Made by a program: the position numbers and the translations under genes. A stretch of DNA of 64,000 nucleotides from Protonemura montana. Its lineage: Eukaryota; Arthropoda; Insecta; Plecoptera; Nemouridae. Positions 1 through 10,124 of the stretch are shown here, in pieces. Position 1 is the stretch's first letter; every line of letters begins with the position of its first letter. The notes below the pieces were generated by a model. It searched no databases. It was not told the origin of the DNA and saw nothing but the letters and a program-made list of their open reading frames with translations. Location of the stretch: contig OX387604.1 of NCBI GenBank assembly GCA_947568835.1, positions 23,403,076 to 23,467,075 on the forward strand. Direction: 5' to 3'.

Positions 1-740
1 GTATATCCTATCCCACACGATGCTAGGTATATCCTATCCCACACGATGCTAGGTATATCCTATCCCACACTGCCATGCTAGGTATCTCCTATCCCACACG
101 ATGCTAGGTATCTCCTATCCCACACGATGCTAGGTATCTCCTATCCCACACTGCCATGCTAGGTATATCCTATCCCACACGATGCTAGGTATCTCCTATC
201 CCACGCGATGCTAGGTATCTCCTATCCCACACGATGCCAGGTATATCCTATCCCACACGATGCTAGGTATCTCCTATCCCACACGATGCTAGGTATCTCC
301 TATCCCACACTGCCATGCTAGGTATCTCCTATCCCACACGATGCTAGGTATCTCCTATCCCACACGATGCTAGGTATCTCCTATCCCACACGATGCTAGG
401 TATCTCCTATCCCACACGATGCTAGGTATCTCCTATCCCACACGATGCTAGGTATCTCCTATCCCACACGATGCCAGGTATATCCTATCCCACACGATGC
501 TAGGTATATCCTATCCCACACGATGCTAGGAATATCCTATCCCACACGATGCTAGGTATCTCCTATCCCACACGATGCCAGGTATATCCTATCCCACACG
601 ATGCTAGGTATCTCCTATCCCACACGATGCTAGGTATCTCCTATCCCACACGATGCTAGGTATCTCCTATCCCACACGATGCTAGGTATCTCCTATCCCA
701 CACGATGCTAGGTATCTCCTATCCCACACGATGCTACGTA
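1..740. repeat. 26-bp minisatellite array, runs off left edge
   Basis: About 28 tandem copies of a 26-bp unit (gtatctcctatcccacacga then tgctag). Variation is limited to gtatat versus gtatct, tgctag versus tgccag, and an occasional 29-bp variant in which cacacgatg becomes cacactgccatg. The first base of the window is already inside the array, so its left end is not seen. The last unit decays (tgctacgtatcc) straight into the next array. No coding role is apparent. Confidence 0.97.
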
Positions 741-918
741 TCCTAAGTTCGGTCCTAGGTTCGGTCCTAGGTTCGGTCCTAGGTTCGGTCCTAGGTTCGG
801 TCCTAGGTTCGGTCCTAGGTTCGGTCCTAGGTTCGGTCCTAGGTTCGGTCCTAGGTTCGATCCTAGGTTCGGTCCTAGGTTCGGTCCTAGGTTTAGTCCT
901 AAGCTCGGTCCTAGGTTA
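741..918. repeat. 12-bp minisatellite (ggtcctaggttc), abutting the 26-bp array
   Basis: About 15 copies of ggtcctaggttc, each holding the palindrome cctagg. Late copies are degenerate (gtttagtcctaagctc). The 12-bp period keeps frames open on both strands and gives apparent proteins of LGSV or LGPN tetrapeptides, which I regard as artefacts. Confidence 0.96.
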
Positions 919-2504
919 CTTAGTTTGCTTTGCACGACAGCTGGTGATTCCTGCACGCCTAGTTCGTTTGAAAACACGGACCGATCCCTCAATTCACGAG
1001 TACACATTATCGGTGGAGGTGCCCGAACCGCTTAGCTGGAACTCGGCACTTCCACCAGATCAAAGCATTGTGTGATGTAACGATCGGGTGATGGGACGGT
1101 GGGGGGGGGGGGGGGGGAGGAGATTTTGAATTATGATCACTTGCTATTAACGTAAGAATTACTGTTTCATGGCACAAACTTCAACATAACATATTTTTTT
1201 GACATATCCTAATATCTAACTGTAATTACATGGCCAATGTATACTGGCAATATTCTAGAACAAATGACCAAGAGTTCAGTTAGTTATAACGTTGATAAGC
1301 GTCCAAAGAAGCGAATTTGTTTATGGCTGGTGTGGGGATGGGCTTGCCTTGCGAAAGTTTTGGCTTAAGCAGTGAAAGTTGATCGACTGTAAAATGTCTC
1401 TTCAATTTTAATGCTTTGAATTAGAATTAATTTTTACAGTTCCCGTGAGAGGTCTAAGCGTTATTTTCGTGCGAGTTGCTTTTTGTGGGTGTGCTGCGGA
1501 ATTTAGAATACAAGCTGGGAACAATTCGACGCAGTTAAGATACCAAGCTGTGATTCAAGCAAGTTGATGATTTCGCTATTCGACTCGGCTTTGTCTTAAA
1601 AAACAGACAACCAAGGCTCTAAGAAAATGCATTCGGCTACTTGTGGTTTTCAGCCAGTGCATTTTCCGATTTAATTTACATTAGTCGCTGTCCAGGGAGT
1701 TGCTAGGTCATTGAAAAGTCCACTACTCTACGAAAATTACTATCCAAATTGTTCTAATTTTTAATTTATAACGTCATTCATTGCAGTAAGTTCATTCTCG
1801 GCCAGAGGCTTAATTTCACTTCAATAGTATAAAATGTTGTTTGTTTAAAAATACCCAAAATGAGCCTAAAAGCAGCGTTTTGAAGAAAAAAATGTAACCG
1901 GAAAATTATAAACTTGATAATTGACAGTAAAAAATGCAGATGCAAGCTGTGGTCTCAATATTGTGATACTTTACTACTAGGTGGGATCAGAAACTGCGTT
2001 GTCGTTATTTCTCGCACATTACTCGCATTTGAGACTGGTTTCAGCTCAATTAATCTTTATTAAAGCTAAACTCAACGATTGATGTACTTGTATCGATACA
2101 TTAAGTCGTAATTATTTAATTGTAAAGGTTTGTTAAAAAGAACTGCCGTAAGCGCCATCGGTTGGCAACTTCCGATACCACATATTGCCGGTTTTTTGCT
2201 CAGCAGAAAGTTAAACATAAACACTGGCCCTCGAACTGTACCTATTAACTCTATGATCTTAGTGCTCAGTGATCAAGTTACTTTAGTGCTTAGATTCGGA
2301 TGAATTCCTTTAGAAGGGGCGAATGGCTTCACAGTTTAGATCAAAAATAATATTATAAAATAGGTATCCAATTAATATTCTAATTCTGGCTGGACCGGTA
2401 AAGAATGGAGAAATGTTTGTCATGATTTCTTCCATTCATTACTCGACAAGAGCTTCACAGATTAAGCTAAGATAGCAAGTCAGCTCCCTGGCCCTATGTG
2501 CATA
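919..2504. other. Unique AT-rich DNA, no gene recognised
   Basis: No recognisable gene, RNA or transposon was seen. A 17-base G run sits at 1101-1117. The rest is AT-rich with stop codons in every frame. Confidence 0.6.
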
Positions 2505-2992
2505 GGGCACAGGTCTTGAGGCACAGGTCATGAGGCACAGGTCATGAGGCACAAGTCATTGGGCACAGGTCATGGGGCACAGGTCATGGGGCACAGGTCA
2601 TGGGGCACAGGTCATGAGGCACAGGTCATGAGGCACAAGTCATTGGGCACAGGTCATGGGGCACAGGTCATGGGGCACAGGTCATGGGGCACAGGTCATG
2701 AGGCACAGGTCATTGGGCACAGGTCATGAGGCACAGGTCATGAGGCACAGGTCATGAGGCACAGGTCATGAGGCACAGGTCATGAGGCACAAGTCATTGG
2801 GCACAGGTCATGGGGCACAGGTCATGGGGCACAGGTCATGAGGCACAGGTCATGAGGCACAGGTCATGAGGCACAAGTCATTGGGCACAGGTCATGGGGC
2901 ACAAGTCATTGGGCACAGGTCATGGGGCACAGGTCATGAGGCACAGGTCATGAGGCACAGGTCATGAGGCACAGGTCATGAGGCACAGGTCA
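2505..2992. repeat. 14-bp minisatellite (gaggcacaggtcat)
   Basis: About 35 copies of gaggcacaggtcat with two main variants, tgaggcacaggtcat and tggggcacaggtcat, plus rarer acaagtcatt. The variants occur in repeated blocks: an acaagtcattgggcacaggtcat motif recurs several times, which implies expansion of multi-unit blocks as well as single units. Confidence 0.97.
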
Positions 2993-3802
2993 AAGAAGAA
3001 TATTTACTGACGCTAACTTTCAAAATTAAATAACGATCTTCCGTTGTTCCACTTGCGCTTTTACAAATGGTTTGGAAAAGAGCTTTTTCAAATAATAAAA
3101 AAGTGAAAGGAATTCTTGACAATTGTTACGGTGTTAAATTGCTTTTTATTGTCTCATCCGGACTCGAAGAAAAAGGAGGAAAAAAATGCGAAAGTGGAAA
3201 TGTTCCTATTTTATGTGAACATCCTTTTATAAGTATTTATCACTGTTTTTTCTGACTCCTTTTTGAGGAGTGTAAGGTCTAAAGACCACATAACAATCGC
3301 ATCAAGAATGAAATAAAATTAAGAAATAATAATTTCCCTGTATATATATATATATATCGTGACATTTTACCAGGGATTAATTCCACTGTGTCCGCGCCCA
3401 TGTCCTGGCCTCGTCCTGGCCTCATCCTGGTCTCGTCCTGGTCGGAATTTCGCACGCTTTGACGAAAATCCCGTTGCGTTTTTTCAGCTGAAATTACCTT
3501 GGTTTAGAATTGCACGTTCTGATATATGTATATATATATACACGAGAATATATGTGTATCAGTCCAGGGTATCTCCGCTAAAAGGGAGCCCCTATACCAA
3601 TGCGATTGCTGTGTGATCTTTGTACATACTTGCCGCCCAGATATCCTTTGAAAAAAATGTACATTATTAGTGCAGGCGTGTTCATTGGTTACGAAGCCAG
3701 TTAACCAGCTCTTTGACATAAATGTCCTGTGTGATATTTAAATGAAACACAGCATACACGGATTTTGATATGATATTAGCTACCTTACGCAGACTGTACA
3801 TC
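2993..3802. other. Unique AT-rich DNA with small simple repeats
   Basis: No gene recognised. It holds a short (TA)n at 3340-3358, a 12-bp repeat (cgtcctggcctc type, about 4 copies) at 3401-3444, and another TA-rich stretch near 3524-3560. Short open frames here lack any recognisable domain. Confidence 0.55.
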
Positions 3803-3858
3803 TGTTTGATACAAAGCACATACCTTCATTACACCTTCATTACACCGTTATTACAACG
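3803..3858. repeat. Left flanking direct repeat of the 33-bp array
   Basis: Contains acaaagcacataccttcatt acacc, which recurs at 5030-5062 on the other side of the array with about 32 of 33 bases identical. The segment also carries its own 11-bp micro-repeat (ttcattacacc, ttcattacacc, gttattacaac). Confidence 0.85.
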
Positions 3859-3873
3859 TCATTACACATTCAC

Positions 3874-5025
3874 TGCTGGAAACCAGGTATGCTGGATTGC
3901 AAACCATGCTGGAAACCAGGTGTGCTGGATTGCAAACCATGCTGGAAACCAGGTATAATGGATTGCAAACCATGCTGGAAACCAGGTATGCTGGATTGCA
4001 AACCACGCTGGAAACCAGGTGTGCTGGATTGTAAACCATGCTGGAAACCAGGTATGCTGGATTGCAAACCATGCTGGAAACCAGGTATGCTGGATTGTAA
4101 ACCATGCTGGAAACCAGGTATGCTGGATTGCAAACCATGCTGGGAACCAGGTATGCTGGATTGCAAACCATGCTGGAAACCAGGTATGCTGGATTGCAAA
4201 CCATGCTGGAAACCTGGTATGCTGGATTGCAAACCATGCTGGAAACCAGGTATGCTGGATTGCAAACCATGCTGGAAACCAGGTGTGCTGGATTGCAAAC
4301 CATGCTGGAAACCAGGTATAATGGATTGCAAACCATGCTGGAAACCAGGTGTGCTGGATTGCAAACCATGCTGGAAACCAGGTGTGCTGGATTGCAAACC
4401 ACGCTGGAAACCAGGTATAATGGATTGCAAACCATGCTGGAAACCAGGTGTGCTGGATTGCAAACCACGCTGGAAACCAGGTATGCTGGATTGCAAACCA
4501 CGCTGGAAACCAGGTATAATGGATTGCAAACCATGCTGGAAACCAGGTATGCTGGATTGCAAACCATGCTGGAAACCAGGTATGCTGGATTGCAAACCAT
4601 GCTGGGAACCAGGTATGCTGGATTGCAAACCATGCTGGAAACCTGGTGTGCTGGATTGCAAACCATGCTGGAAACCAGGTGTGCTGGATTGCAAACCATG
4701 CTGGAAACAAGGTTTGCTGGATTGCAAACCATGCTGGAAACCAGGTATGCTGGATTGCAAACCACGCTGGAAACCAGGTATAATGGATTGCAAACCATGC
4801 TGGAAACCAGGTATGCTGGATTGCAAACCATGCTGGAAACCAGGTATGCTGGATTGCAAACCATGCTGGAAACCAGGTGTGCTGGATTGCAAACCATGCT
4901 GGAAACCAGGTATGCTGGATTGCAAACCATGCTGGAAACCTGGTGTGCTGGATTGCAAACCATGCTGGAAACCAGGTGTGCTGGATTGCAAACCATGCTG
5001 GAAACCAGGTATGCTGGATTGCAAA
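3874..5025. repeat. 33-bp satellite, locus 1, about 35 copies
   Basis: The unit is gctggattgcaaaccatgct followed by ggaaaccaggtat. Copies are extremely similar; the recurring variants are gtgctgg, gtataatgg and ccacgctgg. The length is a multiple of three and the standard unit has no stop in any of the six frames, so long apparent proteins of 11-residue repeats appear on both strands (for example LDCKPCWKPGM, GLQTMLETRYA, SSMVCNPAYLV). The unit looks like a degenerate 17+16 dimer, both halves starting gctgg and sharing aaacca. The same satellite recurs at 10125-11381. Confidence 0.97.
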
Positions 5026-5029
5026 TAAT

Positions 5030-5072
5030 TGTTTGAAACAAAGCACATACCTTCATTACACCGGCATTACAA
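5030..5072. repeat. Right flanking direct repeat of the 33-bp array
   Basis: Begins tgtttgaaacaaagcacata, continuing ccttcattacacc. It matches 3803-3835 at all but one base, so the array is bracketed by a direct duplication in the same orientation. Confidence 0.85.
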
Positions 5073-5985
5073 AACTTTTAGTTAGGGGTGAAAAGGCTTA
5101 GATGTTCTGCGCCCAATTTAGTATTAATTAAGCTGTTCAAACGAACAAGCTTCGTGCAAAATGGTGCGCACACATCCTTGTCTAAATTGTAGTAAATCCA
5201 AAAAGGGAAACTGTTCCGCTGTACTATTACCAGCCGATGACAATTATTTTGCATGTTTTCCGAATAAATTTTAGTCCAGCATAAACTAAGCAGCGGAGAT
5301 TGGTAAACTGGCGAGAATGCAGGCTTTTCATTTCAACGTATATTTGCAATACCTTGTATTCGTTTTTTTTTTTTTCAATTGATTACATTTTCGATTGCAT
5401 ACCGACTACCGAGTTCCAGCTTAACTCGCACTTTGTAGGAATTTACGCTTTCGTGTTTTTCAATCTCCGATGTGTTGTTAACGTTGGAAAATGAATCGCA
5501 GACGTTGGAAGTGATTTTCCACGTCTCTCCCCGCCCCGCTTACACAGGCACGGGGGAATTCGGGTGAAATTGCTTCGTGAATCGGCTCCGATACAGTGAT
5601 ATATGTGACAAATAAGGCGGCACGCAAAATTAGTTGCTTCATTTCCTTACGTTCAAAATGTTTGGTATAACATTTGATTTCCTCTTTTCCTTTTGCAATT
5701 TTGTAGTTTTTATGTGTTTTTCAAATGTTGTGTTTATTGACAGTTACCTCTCCCTGGCATTTGAATACTGCGCCGCCCCCTGATAGGACTTGATGGGATG
5801 CTGGCTCCTGAAACCTATGCTATGTTCAATGACACTTATTCACATGATACCATTTCCGGGATATTTATGTGGATGCTACGGTCCAATATGTATCTCATTT
5901 TCGCGTAAATGAATTCAAGCGAGCGCATTCTTATGAGCTCAAAGTAAAAGGCATGAGACTTGCGCTCGTTCGTAGAAGTGTGGGA
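5073..5985. other. Unique DNA, no gene recognised
   Basis: Mixed AT-rich sequence with a T-rich tract near 5366-5378. No feature can be supported. The short open frame beginning near 5300 is T-rich and shows no domain. Confidence 0.55.
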
Positions 5986-6704
5986 TCGTGGAGGTGCCGA
6001 GTCGCGGAAGTGCTGAGTCGTGGAGGTGCCGAGTAACGGAGGAGCCGAGTTGTGGAGGTGCCGAGTCGTAGAGGTGCCGAGTTGTGAAGGGGTTGAGTCA
6101 TGGAGGTGCCGAGTTGTGGAGGGTTTGAGTCATGGAGGTGCCGAGTTGTGAAGGTTTTGAGTCATGGAGGTGCCGAGTTGTGAAGGGGTTGAGTCATGGA
6201 GGTGCCGAGTTGTGAAGGGTTTGAGTCATGGAGGTGCCGAGTTGTGAAGGGTTTGAGTCATGGAGGTGCCGAGTTGTGAAGGGGTTGAGTCATGGAGGTG
6301 CCGAGTTGTGAAGGGTTTGAGTCATGGAGGTGCCGAGTTGTGAAGGGTTTGAGTCATGGAGGTGCCGAGTTGTGAAGGGTTTGAGTCATGGAGGTGCCGA
6401 GTTGTGAAGGGGTTGAGTCATGGAGGTGCCGAGTTGTGAAGGGTTTGAGTCATGGAGGTGCCGAGTTGTGAAGGGTTTGAGTCATGGAGGTGCCGAGTTG
6501 TGAAGGGTTTGAGTCATGGAGGTGCCGAGTTGTGAAGGGTTTGAGTCATGGAGGTGCCGAGTTGTGAAGGGTTTGAGTCATGGAGGTGCCGAGTTGTGAA
6601 GGGGTTGAGTCATGGAGGTGCCGAGTTGTGAAGGGTTTGAGTCATGGAGGTGCCGAGTCATGGAGGTGCCGAGTCGTGGAGGAGCCGAGTCGTAGAGGTG
6701 CCGA
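5986..6704. repeat. 32-bp minisatellite built from 16-bp half-units
   Basis: The core is made of 32-bp units: ggaggtgccgagttgt followed by gaagggtttgagtcat. The two halves are diverged forms of one 16-mer. Both edges of the array instead carry monomeric 16-mers (gtggaggtgccgagtc). This is the pattern expected when a dimer inside an older 16-bp array was amplified as a higher-order unit. Confidence 0.95.
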
Positions 6705-7135
6705 TCTGACAACGCCACACAGAAAGTGTTTGAGGTGCAAATAATTACGCCTGGTTACCCACTCTGGGTGGATTAAACACTCGATAGGGCAATCTATTAA
6801 GTCATGCCACGAGTTTTCGAGTTGCACGAAGAAGCTGAAGCTTGCCACTTCTGACAGCCATATATCCTCTATGTACCCTCCATTGTAGGTTTCAATTCAT
6901 ACCCTCGGTACCTCTTCATGCTTTCGTGCTACGAATTTACAACAAAGCCTATTGAAATTTCTCTGCTAATGGCATGTGACATTGTTACCCTTAAAATTGA
7001 ACCTCTCCCCCTCCCCCTCCTCCACCGGCCCCACTCCAGTACCCTTGCCCAAGTCACCTTAGCGCGGCATCATCCGTCAGCGTTCCTTCTTCAAATTCTT
7101 ACCTAACAGCGGCTCTGATTTCGCAAGTATGTTCC
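6705..7135. other. Unique spacer between two arrays
   Basis: A 431-bp stretch between the 32-bp and 8-bp arrays. Two short open frames cross it (6642-6848 on the minus strand, 6918-7106 on the plus strand), neither with recognisable content. A C-rich patch (cctccccctccccctcctcc) sits near 7002-7021. Confidence 0.5.
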
Positions 7136-8476
7136 ACCATCTCACCATCTCACCATCTCACCATCCCACCATCTCACCATCCCACCATCCCACCATCCCA
7201 CCATCCCACCATCTCACCATCCCACCATCCCACCATCCCACCATCCCACCATCTCACCATCCCACCATCTCACCATCTCACCATCTCACCATCTCACCAT
7301 CTCACCATCTCACCATCCCACCATCTCACCATCCCACCATCTCACCATCTCACCATCTCACCATCTCACCATCTCACCATCCCACCATCTCACCATCCCA
7401 CCATCTCACCATCCCACCATCTCACCATCCCACCATCTCACCATCCCACCATCTCACCATCCCACCATCTCACCATCCCACCATCCCACCATCTCACCAT
7501 CCCACCATCTCACCATCCCACCATCCCACCATCTCACCATCTCACCATCTCACCATCTCACCATCCCACCATCTCACCATCTCACCATCTCACCATCTCA
7601 CCATCTCACCATCTCACCATCTCACCATCCCACCATCCCACCATCTCATCATCCCACCATCTCACCATCCCACCATCTCACCATCTCACCATCTCACCAT
7701 CTCACCATCCCACCATCTCACCATCTCACCATCTCACCATCCCACCATCTCACCATCCCACCATCTCACCATCTAACCATCTCACCATCTCACCATCTCA
7801 CCATCTCACCATCTCACCATCTCACCATCCCACCATCTCACCATCTCACCATCTCACCATCCCACCATCTCACCATCCCACCATCTCACCATCTAACCAT
7901 CTCACCATCTCACCATCTCACCATCTCACCATCTAACCATCTCACCATCTCACCATCTCATCATCCCACCATCCCACCATCTCACCATCCCACCATCTCA
8001 CCATCCCACCATCCCACCATCTCACCATCTCACCATCTCACCATCTCACCATCCCACCATCTCACCATCTCACCATCTCACCATCTCACCATCTCACCAT
8101 CTCACCATCCCACCATCCCACCATCTCATCATCCCACCATCTCACCATCCCACCATCTCACCATCTCACCATCTCACCATCTCACCATCCCACCATCTCA
8201 CCATCTCACCATCTCACCATCCCACCATCTCACCATCCCACCATCTCACCATCTAACCATCTCACCATCTCACCATCTCACCATCTCACCATCCCACCAT
8301 CTCACCATCCCACCATCTCACCATCTCACCATCTCACCATCCCACCATCTCACCATCCCACCATCTCACCATCTAACCATCTCACCATCTCACCATCTCA
8401 CCATCTAACCATCTCACCATCTCACCATCTCATCATCCCACCATCCCACCATCTCACCATCTCACCATCTCACCAT
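7136..8476. repeat. 8-bp minisatellite (accatctc / accatccc), about 168 copies
   Basis: Nearly pure tandem array of two 8-mers differing by one base (T or C at position 7), with rare accatcta and tcatccca variants. The order of the two variants is not random. A block of about 360 bp starting near 7621 recurs 480 bp later, near 8101, including the rare variants at the same offsets. The open frame (HHLTISPS repeats) is a by-product of a stop-free unit. Confidence 0.97.
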
Positions 8477-8554
8477 TACACAGTTGCTGGATTTTTAAGG
8501 ACTTTTGGAAGAAATCTTGGAGTTTATTATTATTTGAGATTTTTATCAAAGTTA
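8477..8554. other. Short spacer
   Basis: A 78-bp AT-rich spacer between the 8-bp and 16-bp arrays. No feature seen. Confidence 0.5.
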
Positions 8555-9047
8555 AGCCCTTTGAGTGGCTGGGCCTTTGAGTGGCTGGGCCTCTGAGTAG
8601 CTGGGCCTTTGAGTGGCTGGCTCTTTGATTGACTGGGCCTTTGAGTGGCTGGCCCTTTAAGTGACTGGGCCTTTGATTGGCTGGCCCTTTGATTGACTGG
8701 GCCTTTGAGTGGCTGGCCCTTATAGTAGCTGGCCCTTTGAGTGGCTGGGTCTTTGGGTGGCTGGACCCTATGATTGGCTGGGCCCTTTGATTGGCTGGGC
8801 CTTTGGGTGGCTGGGCCTTTGATTAGATGGCCTTTGAGTGGCTGGGCCTTTGAGTGGCTGGACCCTTTGATTGGCTGGACCCTTTGAATGGCTGGGCCTT
8901 TGAGTGGCTGGGCCTTTGAGTAGCTGGGCCTTTGATTGAATAGCCTTTGATTGGCTGGGCCTTTGAGTGGCTGGACCCTTTGATTGGCTGGGCCTTTGAG
9001 TGGCTGGGCCCTTTGATTGGCTGGGCCTTTGAGTGGCTGAGCCTTTT
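8555..9047. repeat. 16-bp minisatellite (gggcctttgagtggct)
   Basis: About 31 copies of gggcctttgagtggct, with frequent 17-bp forms (gggccctttgattggct) and other single-base variants (ggaccc, ttgattg, gtagct). The mixed 16/17 spacing makes the array more diverged than its neighbours, which suggests greater age. Confidence 0.95.
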
Positions 9048-9770
9048 TAGTAGGGCAGATTTGAGGAGGTGGATTGTATCTGTGGCGGATCATGTACTAT
9101 AATGAAAGTAGAGGCTTAAGGAGTGAGTTGGGGATGGGGACGGGTGTAGGGTTTGTATGATGTGAATACCACGTTATTGTATTGGATAAAGTAGAGTTAG
9201 GGGCCAGCTGATATGTGGGTGAGTGGCGTGGGTGGTTGACTGCGTGGTGGGGGGGGGGGGGGGGGGGGGGGGGGTCAGGTTAAGAGATGCGGCAAGCGAA
9301 GATCCGGAAAGCACTTTACTGTATTGGGTTGGGTCGCGGTTTCCAGGCTGTTTTGTTGTTGCATGAGAAGATAGACAAGGAGAATGGTGGGGAGAGAGAG
9401 TACCTATAAATATGATAAGAATAGGACAGTGCAAGAGGAGAAAGGAGAATTGGATGATAGCGTGGTTAGGATTGGGGGATAGGATTCCGGTAAATTGTGG
9501 AAATTGTAAGTATAGGGAGGGAAGAAAAGTACGCGCTTGGTGTCGTGAAAAGTATAGCAGGGATTTATGGACGCGAAGTGAATGCAAGGATGGAAGCGAT
9601 TGAGAATTTCTCAGACATTAGGAAAATGTAAACAACCGTTGGAAAGTGTTGAGTTGGTTTAACGCAGGTTTTTTCTGAATGGCGTCTGATTTTAATATGG
9701 CGTTGCTGTTTATGTACTTTTTGTTCTCACCTCCGCAAACTGTTATTGCTCTTCATGCCGAAAGTGCTCC
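9048..9770. other. Unique DNA with a 26-base G run
   Basis: Holds an uninterrupted run of 26 G at 9249-9274, the longest homopolymer in the window, flanked by GT-rich sequence (gcgtggt). No gene can be supported. Confidence 0.6.
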
Positions 9771-9892
9771 GAAGTCCGGGCAGTTCCTTTATGCCCGGGC
9801 AGTTCATATAAGTCCGGGCAGTGCCTTTATGTCCGGGCAGTGCCTAGAAGTTCCGGGTAGTGCCAAGAAGTTCCGAGCAGTTCCCAAAAGTC
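9771..9892. repeat. Degenerate ~19-bp repeat (agtccgggcagttccttt)
   Basis: About six diverged copies around the core gtccgggcagtgcc. A related core (aagtccgggcc) forms a separate small array at 13454-13490. Confidence 0.8.
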
Positions 9893-10124
9893 GATGAGTC
9901 AATTTAAGTGTCCCGTACTGCGCGGTTCATTGCAATAGCCGCAGATTCAGTTGGCGGGAACGGCATGTTACGAAGCAAAGCCTTTCAAAGTGAGTGATAA
10001 AAATAAATAAAGACTTTAACAATAAAACATCGAAAGTGAATGAGATTTATATCATTCACTTAGTTTTGTTAACCGCTCTCTTTTTTGCCCCAAATCTCCG
10101 CGGACCACTCGCCGTTTTCTCAGA
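9893..10124. other. Short unique spacer
   Basis: AT-rich spacer before the second 33-bp array. No similarity to the flanks of the first 33-bp array was seen. Confidence 0.5.

Noticed and set aside
1-740. CRISPR-like array of regularly spaced repeats
   Set aside because: Units are contiguous with no unique spacers, and the organism is a eukaryote.
3851-5056. Long open frames of 300-400 codons on both strands across the 33-bp array
   Set aside because: They are mutually overlapping in all frames and consist only of the tandem unit. No start context, splice site or non-repeat domain is attached.
7129-7776. 215-codon frame of HHLTISPS repeats
   Set aside because: Direct product of the stop-free 8-bp repeat; it ends where a repeat variant (catctaacc) creates a stop.
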